Assembly (NCBI RefSeq): GCF_025716945.1
Contig: NZ_JAOVZT010000008.1
Span: 38,050-102,049 of the forward strand
Direction: 5' to 3'
Length of the DNA stretch: 64,000 nt
Source of the DNA: Geodermatophilus sp. YIM 151500
GTDB lineage: Bacteria > Actinomycetota > Actinomycetes > Mycobacteriales > Geodermatophilaceae
How positions within the stretch are numbered: position 1 is the first letter of the stretch; every line of letters begins with the position of its first letter. Positions 7,778-16,518 of the stretch are shown piece after piece. The notes under the pieces were generated by a model that ran no database searches, had not been told where the DNA came from, and saw only the letters and a list, made by a program, of their open reading frames with translations. A program made the position numbers and the translations under genes.

Positions 7778-9028
7778 TCAGAGGGGGTCGCGGGTCACCG
7801 GGCACGACATGCAGCGCGGCCCGCCACGGCCGCTCCCCAGCTCCGAGCCGGCGATGCGCACGACCTCGATGCCGGCCGCCTCCAGCGCCGCGTTGGTCAC
7901 CGTGTTGCGCTCGTAGGCCACCGCCAGCCGGGGTGCCAGGGCGAGGGTGTTGTTGCCGTCGTCCCACTGCTCCCGCTCGGCGGTGACCGGGTCCAGGCCG
8001 GTGTCGATCACCCGCAGCCGGTCGATGCCCATCGCCGCGGCGGCCGCCTCGACGAAGGGGCGCGGCCCGGTCACCGCGAGCTCGGCGCCGTCCTCGTCGT
8101 CGGCGATCCCGTCGGGAGCGGTGACCGTCCACGCCGACAGCGAGCCGGCGACGGCCGGGTACATGACGAGGGCGTCGGCGTCGACCATCGTGGCGATCGT
8201 GTCCAGGTGCATGGTCGCCCGCCGCTGGGCGATCGGGACGACGAGCACGGTGTGCGCCAGCCCGCGGGCGAAGGCACGCCGGGCCAGCCGCTCGGCTCCG
8301 CCGGGCGTCGTCCGCTCGCCGACCCCGACGGCGACCACGCCTTCGGCCAGCAGCAGCACGTCGCCGCCCTCGAGGTGCTCGAGGTGCGCGCCGTACAGCC
8401 GCTCGACGCCGGCGAACCGCGGGTGGTGGGCGTAGACCGCCGCGGTGATGGTGCTCTCCCGGTGCCGGGCGGGCATGGCCAGCGACGTCACGGCCACCCG
8501 GTCGCCCACCCAGACCGAGGAGTCGCGGGTGAACAGCAGGTTGGGCAGTGGCGGGACGACGAAGTCGCCGCGGTCCATCAGCCGGTAGGCCAGCCCGTGC
8601 CCGTCGCGCAGCTCGTCGTGCGCGAGGCCGGCGATGAGCGCCTCGGCGAGGTCCTCCGGAGCGAGGGCCGACAGGTGCGCGGCCGCGTCGCGCCGGAGGG
8701 TGGCGCCCAGCCGGGGGTCGTCGACGGCCGCGGCGATCAGCTCCTCGCGCGCCGGCGGGAGCGCGAGGACGTCGGCGAGCAGCCGGTCCAGCTGCAGCAC
8801 CTCGACGCCGCGATCGGCCAGGGCGGCGGCGAAGGCGTCGTGCTCCTCCTGGGCCCGGGCCACCCAGGGCACCCCGTCGAAGAGCAGCTGGTCGTTGTTG
8901 CGCGGGGTGAGCCGCCGCAGCTCGGCGCCGGGGCGGTGCAGCAGCACGGTGCGCAGCCGGCCGACCTCCGTGGTCGCGCCGACGACGGGCGTCGGGTCGC
9001 TGCTCGGGGACGCGGGCGGCGGGGTCAT
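7778..9028 (-). CDS. arcA: arginine deiminase
   Basis: A 416-residue arginine deiminase, which hydrolyses L-arginine to citrulline and ammonia. Family motifs are clear: FTRDSSVWV near residue 165, a [10 protein letters not shown] segment, the MHLDTI segment, and the C-terminal GGPRCMSCP with the catalytic Cys near residue 408. The ATG at 9028 is preferred because residues upstream are Arg-rich and match no family sequence. No ornithine carbamoyltransferase or carbamate kinase gene is beside it, so this is not a standard arc operon. It may serve acid or ammonia balance rather than ATP production. It ends at a shared palindrome. Confidence 0.93.
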   Translation of the reverse strand: MTPPPASPSSDPTPVVGATTEVGRLRTVLLHRPGAELRRLTPRNNDQLLFDGVPWVARAQEEHDAFAAALADRGVEVLQLDRLLADVLALPPAREELIAAAVDDPRLGATLRRDAAAHLSALAPEDLAEALIAGLAHDELRDGHGLAYRLMDRGDFVVPPLPNLLFTRDSSVWVGDRVAVTSLAMPARHRESTITAAVYAHHPRFAGVERLYGAHLEHLEGGDVLLLAEGVVAVGVGERTTPGGAERLARRAFARGLAHTVLVVPIAQRRATMHLDTIATMVDADALVMYPAVAGSLSAWTVTAPDGIADDEDGAELAVTGPRPFVEAAAAAMGIDRLRVIDTGLDPVTAEREQWDDGNNTLALAPRLAVAYERNTVTNAALEAAGIEVVRIAGSELGSGRGGPRCMSCPVTRDPL

Positions 9029-9064
9029 GGGCCCGAGGCTGGCACAGCGCCGGCGTCGCCGCGG

Positions 9065-9129
9065 CGCGACGGTGTGCGCGGATGTGCGGTTCCCGGCTCG
9101 GTACGTGCACATCCGCGCACCGTGTCGCG
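9065..9129 (-). terminator. hairpin between the MerR-family and arginine deiminase genes
   Basis: Arms 9065-9087 and 9107-9129 match at 20 of 23 positions around a 19-nt loop, with the core GCGCGGATGTGC fully paired. It begins 8 bp after the TipA-like gene's stop codon and probably terminates that transcript before arcA. A related sequence occurs at 36814-36876. Confidence 0.65.
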
Positions 9130-9136
9130 GCCGCGG

Positions 9137-9892
9137 TCAGTCCGACTGGCGGGCGGCGTTGGCCTGGACGGCGGTGCTCACGTACTGCGCCAGGCCGGGC
9201 GCGACTGTCTCGTAGGTGGCGGTGAACCGCTCGTTCTCGACGTACATCCGCCCCAGGGCGGCGTGCATCTCCGGCGGGCAGTCGTAGAACCAGCGGCTGA
9301 TCGACTGCCGGGCGGCCTCGGCCGCGTCCATCGCGGCCTCCGAGTCGGCCGGTGCGCCCGACCGCATGGCCGCGACGAACCGCTCGTCGACCGCGGTCTG
9401 CTCGTCGCGGATCCGCAGCCAGTCGTCCTTCGAGTAGGACGACGTCCTGCGCTTGGACTCCGCCCAGGCGTCGGTGTCGCCCCAGCGCTCCTCCGCCTCG
9501 GCCTCGTACCGGTCGGGGTCGAAGCCGCCGAACACCTCGAACTTCTCCTCAGGCGTCAACGGAACGCCCATGTGCTGTGCCTCCATCTCCTTCTCCACCG
9601 CCGCGAGCATCGCCCGGGTGCGTTCCAGCCGCTCCCGCAGCAGCGCGTGCTGCCGCCGCAGGTGCACCGTCGGGTCGGCGTCCGGGTCGTCGAGCACTGC
9701 CGCGACGTCCTCGAGGGAGAAGCCCAGCTCGCGGTACATCAGCACGCGGTGCAGCCGGTCCAGGTCCGCCGGCGCGTACTGCCGGTAGCCGGCCGCCGTC
9801 CGCCCGGACGGCGACAGCAGACCGATGCGGTCGTAGTGGTGCAGCGTGCGCACCGTCACCCCGGCCAGCGCGGCCACCTCGCCCACGTTCAC
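9137..9892 (-). CDS. MerR family regulator with TipAS ligand-binding domain
   Basis: A 251-residue TipAL-type regulator. Residues 1-70 are a MerR winged helix (VNVGEVAALAGVTVRTLHHYD). A long coiled-coil dimerisation helix follows at about 75-115. The TipAS domain follows from about residue 120 (LTPEEKFEVFGGFDPDRYEAE) and includes the conserved SYSKDDW. TipA proteins bind thiopeptide-like compounds and then activate transcription from promoters with long spacers. GTG at 9892 is chosen because GGAGG lies just upstream; the frame remains open further 5' but without MerR sequence. No obvious target gene is divergent. Confidence 0.92.
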   Translation of the reverse strand: MNVGEVAALAGVTVRTLHHYDRIGLLSPSGRTAAGYRQYAPADLDRLHRVLMYRELGFSLEDVAAVLDDPDADPTVHLRRQHALLRERLERTRAMLAAVEKEMEAQHMGVPLTPEEKFEVFGGFDPDRYEAEAEERWGDTDAWAESKRRTSSYSKDDWLRIRDEQTAVDERFVAAMRSGAPADSEAAMDAAEAARQSISRWFYDCPPEMHAALGRMYVENERFTATYETVAPGLAQYVSTAVQANAARQSD

Positions 9893-9968
9893 GGCTCCTC
9901 CCTCCTGTACGGGGACGAGCGTGCGGCCTGACGTGGCGTCAGGGTCAAGGAGGAATTCGGGACGGCGT

Positions 9969-10484
9969 TCAGCGGGCCGCCAGCCGGGCGACCTCGTCCG
10001 CCAGCCGCGCCTGCTCCGCCCGGACGTCGCCGAGCAGCCGCCGCAGGTCGACCAGCGCGGCGAGCAGCTCTGCGTTGGTCGGCGCGGAATCCGGCGGCGC
10101 GGAACCCGGCGGCGCGGAGCCCGCCGGCCCCGGCCCCACCGACCCAGGCCCCACCAGCCCACGCCCCACCGGCGCGGGGCGTGCCGGCGCGGCGTCGCCG
10201 ACCGGGGTCCCGGACGACGCGTCGACGTCCTCCTCGGCGTCGCCCGACAGGTACCCGGCGAGCGCCATGAGCCGCCGGTACGACAGCCCGAGCGCGGTGG
10301 CCAGCCGCGCCAGCAGCCGCGGGTTCGGGCTGCCCACCCGGCCCGCCTCGAGCTTGTGCAGGTACGCCGGCGACAGCTTCGCCGCCTCGCCCACCGCCTG
10401 CAGCGACCATCCCCGGGCCGCTCGCGCGGCGGCGAGCGAGATCCCCAACTCCTCCGTCCCCACGTTCACCACGGTAGACGCCAT
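9969..10484 (-). CDS. XRE-family helix-turn-helix regulator with Pro/Gly linker
   Basis: A 171-residue protein. Residues 12-72 form a lambda-repressor-type HTH (SLAAARAARGWSLQAVGEAAKLSPAYLHKLEAG). A low-complexity linker rich in Pro, Gly, Ala and Ser spans about 90-132, encoded by short tandem repeats near 10078-10185. The C-terminal helix (AELLAALVDLRRLLGDVRAEQ) looks like a coiled coil for dimerisation. Its ATG overlaps a perfect TTCACC/GGTGAA palindrome, suggesting autoregulation and control of the divergent DinB-like gene. No ligand-binding domain is visible. Confidence 0.85.
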   Translation of the reverse strand: MASTVVNVGTEELGISLAAARAARGWSLQAVGEAAKLSPAYLHKLEAGRVGSPNPRLLARLATALGLSYRRLMALAGYLSGDAEEDVDASSGTPVGDAAPARPAPVGRGLVGPGSVGPGPAGSAPPGSAPPDSAPTNAELLAALVDLRRLLGDVRAEQARLADEVARLAAR

Positions 10485-10497
10485 TCACCTTGGTGAA
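10465..10497. promoter_or_regulatory. probable XRE operator overlapping the regulator start codon
   Basis: TTCACCTTGGTGAA at 10484-10497 is an inverted repeat with 6-bp arms and a 2-bp centre. An extra half-site TTCACC lies at 10465-10470 inside the first codons. The palindrome covers the regulator's first base and lies about 23 bp before the divergent DinB-like start. The layout fits repression of both genes by the XRE protein. Confidence 0.6.
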
Positions 10498-10519
10498 CAG
10501 CTGTCCGTGTGCTGCGAAC

Positions 10520-11140
10520 ATGCCGTCCGTGGACGACGAGAAGACGACACTGCACGCCTACCTGCGCCGCCTGCGGGCCGACCTGCTGGGGAAGCTCGAC
10601 GGGCTCGACGAGTACGACGTCCGCCGGCCGATGACCGCGACCGGCACGAACCTGCTCGGCCTGGTGAAGCACGTGGCCAGCGTCGAGCTCGGCTACCTCG
10701 GTGAGGTCTTCGGCCGGCCCTCCGGTCGCTCCCTGCCCTGGTTCGCCGACGACGCCGAGCCGGACGCCGACCTGTGGGTGCCCGCCGACGAGACGCTGGA
10801 AGAGATCGTCGAGCTGCACCGCTTCTCGGCCGCGCACGGCGACGCGACGATCGAGGCGCTGCCCCTCGACGCGGTGGGCGAGGTTCCGTGGTGGGCGCCG
10901 GAGAAGCGGGGGGTCACCCTGCACCGGGTCCTCGTGCACCTGTGCGTGGAGACGGCCCGGCACGCCGGGCACGCCGACATCCTGCGCGAGCTGGTCGACG
11001 GGGCGCACGGCCAGCGCACCGGCGATCCGAACATCCCCCCGCGCACCGCCGCCGAGCTGGCCGCGCACCGCGACCGGATCGAACGGGCGGCGCGGCGGTT
11101 CCGTCCACCGCCGGACGGCGGCCCGTCGACGGCGGTGTGA
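10520..11140 (+). CDS. DinB-like DUF664 family protein
   Basis: A 206-residue four-helix-bundle protein of the DinB/DUF664 group. Candidate metal ligands are the His in LGLVKHVASVE near residue 47 and the later cluster VHLCVETARHAGHADILRE near residues 143-160. Family members are metal-dependent enzymes, and some actinobacterial ones are mycothiol-dependent S-transferases or isomerases. The role of this one is unknown. ATG at 10520 is preferred over the upstream GTG because the extra residues are atypical. It is divergent from the XRE gene across a palindromic site. The haloalkane dehalogenase gene follows after 11 bp, so the two are probably co-transcribed. Confidence 0.85.
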   Translation: MPSVDDEKTTLHAYLRRLRADLLGKLDGLDEYDVRRPMTATGTNLLGLVKHVASVELGYLGEVFGRPSGRSLPWFADDAEPDADLWVPADETLEEIVELHRFSAAHGDATIEALPLDAVGEVPWWAPEKRGVTLHRVLVHLCVETARHAGHADILRELVDGAHGQRTGDPNIPPRTAAELAAHRDRIERAARRFRPPPDGGPSTAV

Positions 11141-11151
11141 GGATCCCGGGC

Positions 11152-12054
11152 ATGGCCGACGAGATCTCGCCCGACGACCCGTTCCCGCGTCAGCGCGTCA
11201 CCGTGCAGCCGGCGGGGTTCGGCCCGGTCGAGATGGCCTACGTCGACGTCGGCGAGGGTGCTCCGGTCGTCTTCCTGCACGGCAACCCGACGTCGTCCTA
11301 CCTGTGGCGCAACGTCGTCCCGCACGTGCAGCGGCTCGGCCGCTGCATCGCGCCCGACCTGGTCGGCATGGGCGAGTCGGGCAAGCTGCCCGCTCCGGGG
11401 CCCGGCACCTACTCCTTCGACACGCACGCCGCCCACCTCGCCGCGTTCCTCGACGCGGTCGTCCCCGTGGGCCGGGTGACCTTCGTGCTGCACGACTGGG
11501 GTTCGGCCCTCGGCTTCTCCTGGGCCGAGCGGCACCGCGACCGGGTGCGCGGCATCGCGTTCACCGAGGCGATCGTGATGCCGCTGATCTGGGCGCACTG
11601 GCCGCCGGCCGCCAAGAAGATCTTCCAGACCATGCGCGGCCCCGACGGGGAGGCGGCGGTGCTCGACAGGAACGTGTTCGTCGAGAAGATCTTGCCGGCC
11701 TCGGTCGCCCGCGGGCTGCACCCGCAGGCGCACGAGCGCTACCGCCGGCCGTTCCGAGAGCGCGACGACCGCTGGCCCACCCTCGAATGGCCGCGGCAGA
11801 TCCCGATCGAGCACGTGCCGCCGGGCGTGCACGACCTGGTCGACCGGTACGCGCAGTGGCTGCGGCGCAGCGACCTGCCCAAGCTCTTCGTCAACGCCGA
11901 GCCCGGCTCGATCCTGACCGGCCGGCAGCGGATGTTCGTGCGCACCTGGCCGGCGCTGACGGAGGTCACCGTGCCTGGCTCGCACTTCGTGCCGGAGGAC
12001 TCCCCGCACGAGATGGGGCGGGCGCTCGCCGACTGGATCCGCTCGCTGCCGTAG
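11152..12054 (+). CDS. haloalkane dehalogenase, HLD-II type
   Basis: A 300-residue alpha/beta hydrolase with every hallmark of haloalkane dehalogenase, which splits carbon-halogen bonds of alkyl halides. The nucleophile Asp and halide-binding Trp are in HDWGSALG near residue 120. The second halide-binding residue is Asn in HGNPTSSYLW near residue 44. The catalytic acid is Glu in NAEPGS, as in the LinB/DhaA subgroup, and the catalytic His is in GSHFVPEDSP. Length matches DhaA/LinB (about 295). It lies 11 bp after the DinB-like gene. The natural substrate is unknown. Confidence 0.93.
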   Translation: MADEISPDDPFPRQRVTVQPAGFGPVEMAYVDVGEGAPVVFLHGNPTSSYLWRNVVPHVQRLGRCIAPDLVGMGESGKLPAPGPGTYSFDTHAAHLAAFLDAVVPVGRVTFVLHDWGSALGFSWAERHRDRVRGIAFTEAIVMPLIWAHWPPAAKKIFQTMRGPDGEAAVLDRNVFVEKILPASVARGLHPQAHERYRRPFRERDDRWPTLEWPRQIPIEHVPPGVHDLVDRYAQWLRRSDLPKLFVNAEPGSILTGRQRMFVRTWPALTEVTVPGSHFVPEDSPHEMGRALADWIRSLP

Positions 12055-12112
12055 CCCGCCGCGCCTCGCGTCTGCCCGGAGCGGACCGCGCAGCGGCGCC
12101 GGGGACCGCTGC

Positions 12113-12559
12113 TCAGCGGACCCGCTGGCCCGCCCGGATCGACTCGACGGTCCGCTGGATGCGGGTGGCGCGGGTCTCGGGCTTCTTGGCCTCCTCGACC
12201 CAGCGCACCCACTCCCTGCGGTGCGTGTACGCGAGGGCGTCGAAGCGGGCGCGCGTCTCGTTGTCGAAGGCGGCCGCCAGGTCGTCGGGCACGGTCACCT
12301 CGCGCGGCGCGTGGTCGAGCTCGATGTCGACGTCGACCTCCTCGTCGGCCCGCACGCCGGCGGCCTCCCGGTGCTCGGCGGCGAGCGGGACCCAGTACGC
12401 CCCGCCCATCGGCGCCACCGTCGTCCGGTACGAGTAGTCGGCGACGGTGACCCGCACCGGGGGCCGCTTGCCGGCGCCGAGGGCCTCGACGACCTCGTCG
12501 GGCACCTGCAGGCCGGTCGCCGTCCGCCCGCCGAGCACCACCGTCGTCCGGAACCGCAT
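12113..12559 (-). CDS. DUF1905/YdeI (OmpD-associated) family protein
   Basis: A 148-residue protein. The N-terminal 90 residues form a DUF1905 beta-barrel (TGLQVPDEVVEALG, then PMGGAYWVPLAAEHREAAG). The C-terminus is a YdeI/OmpD-associated helix region (AAAFDNETRARFDALAYTHRREWVRWVEEAKKPET in part). This arrangement is common in actinobacteria and its function is not established. Short inverted arms GCAGCGG/CCGCTGC at 12090-12112 separate it from the convergent dehalogenase gene. A shorter DUF1905 protein is encoded at 45881. Confidence 0.85.
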   Translation of the reverse strand: MRFRTTVVLGGRTATGLQVPDEVVEALGAGKRPPVRVTVADYSYRTTVAPMGGAYWVPLAAEHREAAGVRADEEVDVDIELDHAPREVTVPDDLAAAFDNETRARFDALAYTHRREWVRWVEEAKKPETRATRIQRTVESIRAGQRVR

Positions 12560-12572
12560 GGCGCCCAGCCTG

Positions 12573-13423
12573 TCAGTCGAGCGCGCGGCGGCGGAACCCG
12601 ACGAGGCTGGTGACGCCGAAGACGGCGAGGAAGCCGAGCAGCGCCAGCGCGCACAGCCACGGCGGCAGGTGCGGCAGCCCGGGCGCGAGCTGTGCGCGCA
12701 GCGCCTCGCTGACGTAGGTCAGCGGGTTCACCGCGCACACCACCTGGAACCAGCGCAGCGAGTCCAGCGACGGCCAGGGGAACTGGGTCGAGCCGGTGAA
12801 CAGCAGCGGGGTGAGGACGACGGCGAAGACGACGTTGATGCGGTTGGGCCGGACGAAGGTGCCCAGTGTCATGCCCATCGCCGCGCCGACCAGCGAGCCG
12901 AGCACGAGGAACAGCGCCAGCACCGGCACGTCGTCCCACCCGACCGGCAGCGACCCGAGCACCCCCCAGCTGATCGGGAACATGGCCAGCGCGGCGACCA
13001 GGGCCCGCAGCGTGGCGAAGACGATCTTCTCGAGCGCCACCAGGGAGGTGGGCAGCGGTGCCAGCAGCCGGTCCTCGATCTCCTTGGTGAAGCTGAAGTC
13101 GATGACCAGGGGGAACGCGGTGTTCTGCAGCGCCGTGAGGAAGGCGGCCAGCGCGACCACCCCGGGCAGCAGCACGTCGGCGTAGCGCTGGTCGGTGAAG
13201 CCGAGGTCGACCAGCACCTTGCCGAACACGAACAGCAGGAAGACCGGCTGCAGCACCACCTGGAGCAGGAAGGGCACGAACTCCCGGCCCGTGACGAACA
13301 GGTCCCTCCACACCAGGGCGCGGAAGGCGCGTCCGACGTCCGGGCGGGGCACCGCGGCCGGCGTCGGGGTGGCGGGCACCGGCCCGGCGGTCAGCGGTCC
13401 GGCGGCCGGCCCTCCGTCGGCGG

Positions 13424-13427
<4 letters not shown>
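12573..13427 (-). CDS. ABC-2 type drug exporter permease, DrrB-like
   Basis: A 284-residue membrane protein with six predicted transmembrane segments and the ABC-2 family signature regions (DLFVTGREFVPFLLQVVLQPVFLLFVFG near the N-terminus). The C-terminal segment NPLTYVSEALR is typical of DrrB/NodJ proteins. The N-terminus is a Pro/Thr-rich cytoplasmic tail of about 28 residues. It pairs with the ATPase gene at 13424, whose last 4 bases overlap this GTG start, so the two are translationally coupled. The exported compound is unknown. Confidence 0.92.
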
Positions 13428-14485
<1,058 letters not shown>

Positions 14486-14518
14486 GCTCCCACCGCCGCG
14501 GGACCCGCCGTCCGCACG

Positions 14519-14564
14519 GCGTGGCGCCCGACCTCACCCTGCAGCGCGAGGTCGGGCGCCACGC
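14519..14564 (-). terminator. perfect palindrome after the GDT1-like gene, CTGCAG family
   Basis: A 17-bp perfect inverted repeat (14519-14535 and 14548-14564) has core GCGCCCGACCTC and a 12-nt loop containing CTGCAG. It lies just beyond the stop codon of the GDT1/UPF0016 gene and upstream of the ABC ATPase gene. It resembles the element at 50284-50325, including the central CTGCAG. Confidence 0.7.
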
Positions 14565-14592
14565 GGTGCGGTCGGTGCGGTCGGATCGGCGG

Positions 14593-15189
14593 TCAGGCCA
14601 GCGTGCGCACCGTCTCCACGGCGGCCAGGACGGCGAAGACGAGGAACAGCCCGGCCGCCACCCGCCGGATCAGCGGCACGGGCAGCCGGTCGGCCAGCGT
14701 GCGGCCGAGGAAGACCGCCAGCCCGCTCACCGTGAGCAGCGCCGCCCACGCACCGGCGAAGACCGACAGCGGCTCCTCCAGGCGGGCGGCCAGCCCGGCG
14801 GTCGCCAGTTGGGAGAGGTCGCCCCACTCGGCGGCGAACAGCACGCCGAAGGAGATCGTCGCCGCGCGCAGGAACGACGTCCGCTCCCGGGCGTCGGCGG
14901 CCTCGCCGGCCTCCTCGGGACCGGACGACGCGCTGCGCCACAGCAGCACCGCGCCCGCGAGGAACAGCACCGCGACGAGCCCGCTGACCAGGGCATCGGG
15001 CAGCAGCGACAGCAGAGAGCCGGCGGTGACCGCGATGGCGACCTGCAGGCCGAACGCGGTGCCCACGCCGACGAACACCGGTAGCGGCGGGAAGCGGGTG
15101 GCCAGCACGAGGGAGGCGAACAGGGTCTTGTCGGGCAGCTCCACCGGCAGGACGAGCACGAAGGCGGTCAGCACGACCGACGCGACCAC
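14593..15189 (-). CDS. GDT1/TMEM165 (UPF0016) family cation transporter
   Basis: A 198-residue membrane protein with six hydrophobic segments in two repeated halves. Each half has the family motif: ELPDKT near residue 17 and EWGDLSQ near residue 122. These acidic motifs bind divalent cations. Characterised members export Mn2+ or exchange Ca2+/Mn2+ for protons. A charged loop of about 30 residues (SSGPEEAGEAADARERT region) separates the halves. The GTG at 15189 is the best start, since codons upstream are Gly/Arg-rich. No Mn riboswitch-like structure is apparent upstream. Confidence 0.9.
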   Translation of the reverse strand: MVASVVLTAFVLVLPVELPDKTLFASLVLATRFPPLPVFVGVGTAFGLQVAIAVTAGSLLSLLPDALVSGLVAVLFLAGAVLLWRSASSGPEEAGEAADARERTSFLRAATISFGVLFAAEWGDLSQLATAGLAARLEEPLSVFAGAWAALLTVSGLAVFLGRTLADRLPVPLIRRVAAGLFLVFAVLAAVETVRTLA

Positions 15190-15351
15190 GGGCCCCCCTC
15201 GGCCCGGACGTCCGCGGGCACCGGCCGGCAAGCCTAATCGGCGTGACCGGAACGCCCGGACGACGCTACGGTTCCGGGCATGCCGTTCCGTTGACGCACT
15301 ACCTCGACGTCCGCCCTGCCGCCGGCGGCGCGTCCGCTGGCCCGCCTGGCC

Positions 15352-16518
15352 GTGGGCTGGGCCGCGCTGTCCGAGCTGGTGCCGTACTACCCGCTGTACG
15401 CGCTGCTCTTCCTGGACACCGGGCTCTCCGGTGCCCAGGTGTCGGTGCTGTTCGCGCTGTGGTCGGTCACGGGCTTCGTGACCGAGGTGCCCGCCGGCGC
15501 GCTCGCCGACCGCTGGTCCCGCCGCGGCGTCGTCGTCCTCGCCGGGGTGCTGCAGGCGGCCGGATTCGTGTTCTGGACGGCGGCCCCCGCGCTGTGGGCC
15601 TTCGCCGTCGGCTTCGTCGTCTGGGGCGTCTCGGGTGCGCTGGTCTCCGGCGCGGCCGAGGCGCTGGTCTACGACGGCCTGGCCGACGTCGGCGCGGCGA
15701 GCTCCTACGCCCGCGTGTACGGCTGGATGACCTCGGCCGAGCTGCTGGTGCAGATCCCGACCGCGGTCGCCGCCAGCCTGCTGTTCGCCGTCGGCGGCTA
15801 CGCCCTCGTGGGCTGGGCCAGCGTGGCCGTGTGCCTGGCCGCCGCCGCGCTGGCGCTGCGCTTCCCGGAGGCGCCCCGGGCCGTCGACGACGACGAGCCC
15901 GAGCCGGTGCTCGCGACACTGCGCGCCGGGGTGACCGAGGCCGTCCGCACCCCGGGGCTGCGCACGGTCGTGCTCGCCGCGGCGCTGGTCGGCGGGCTCG
16001 ACGCGGTCGAGGAGTACTTCCCGGTCATGGCCGGCGACTGGGGGGTGCCGACGGCGGCGGTGCCGTTCGCCGTCCTGGCCATGGCGCTGGCCGGCGCGGC
16101 CGGCGCGGCGCTCGCCGGGCGGGCCGAGCGGCTGCCGTCGTCCGCGCTGCCCGCCGCGCTGGCCGCCAGCGGCGTGCTGCTGCTGACCGCGGCCGTGTGG
16201 GCGCGGCCGGCCGCGCTGGCCGCCGTCGCGGTCTCGTACGGGCTGTACCTGGCGGTGCTCGTGGTCGCCGAGGCACGGCTGCAGCACCGCATCACCGGAC
16301 CGCACCGGGCCACGATCACCTCGGTCGCCGGGCTCGGCGTCGAGCTGTCGTCGCTGCCGGTGTTCGCCGCGTGGGCGCTCGGCGGGGGGACGGCGCTCGG
16401 CGGCGCCGGTGCGGTGGCGGTCGTCTTCCTCGTCGTCGTCCCGGTCGTGGCCGCCGGCCTGCGCGTCAGGGTGCCGGCGGGACCTGCCGAGCCTGTCGGT
16501 GGTACTGCGACGGGGTGA
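15352..16518 (+). CDS. MFS transporter
   Basis: A 388-residue major facilitator protein with about 12 hydrophobic segments. The loop between segments 2 and 3 carries the motif-A variant GALADRWSRR near residue 49, and the protein begins near VPYYPLYALLFL. The substrate is unknown; the overall type is a small multidrug or sugar-efflux permease. The called start is GTG at 15352. The twenty codons before it read like a normal N-terminus (TTSTSALPPAARPLARLA) after an in-frame TGA at 15292, but contain no ATG, GTG or TTG. The true start is therefore uncertain. Its 3' end overlaps the convergent AraC gene by 53 bp. Confidence 0.88.
   Translation: MGWAALSELVPYYPLYALLFLDTGLSGAQVSVLFALWSVTGFVTEVPAGALADRWSRRGVVVLAGVLQAAGFVFWTAAPALWAFAVGFVVWGVSGALVSGAAEALVYDGLADVGAASSYARVYGWMTSAELLVQIPTAVAASLLFAVGGYALVGWASVAVCLAAAALALRFPEAPRAVDDDEPEPVLATLRAGVTEAVRTPGLRTVVLAAALVGGLDAVEEYFPVMAGDWGVPTAAVPFAVLAMALAGAAGAALAGRAERLPSSALPAALAASGVLLLTAAVWARPAALAAVAVSYGLYLAVLVVAEARLQHRITGPHRATITSVAGLGVELSSLPVFAAWALGGGTALGGAGAVAVVFLVVVPVVAAGLRVRVPAGPAEPVGGTATG

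Noticed and set aside
15190..15351. Mn-sensing yybP-ykoY riboswitch upstream of the GDT1-like gene
   Set aside because: No conserved riboswitch loops were recognisable in the short leader.
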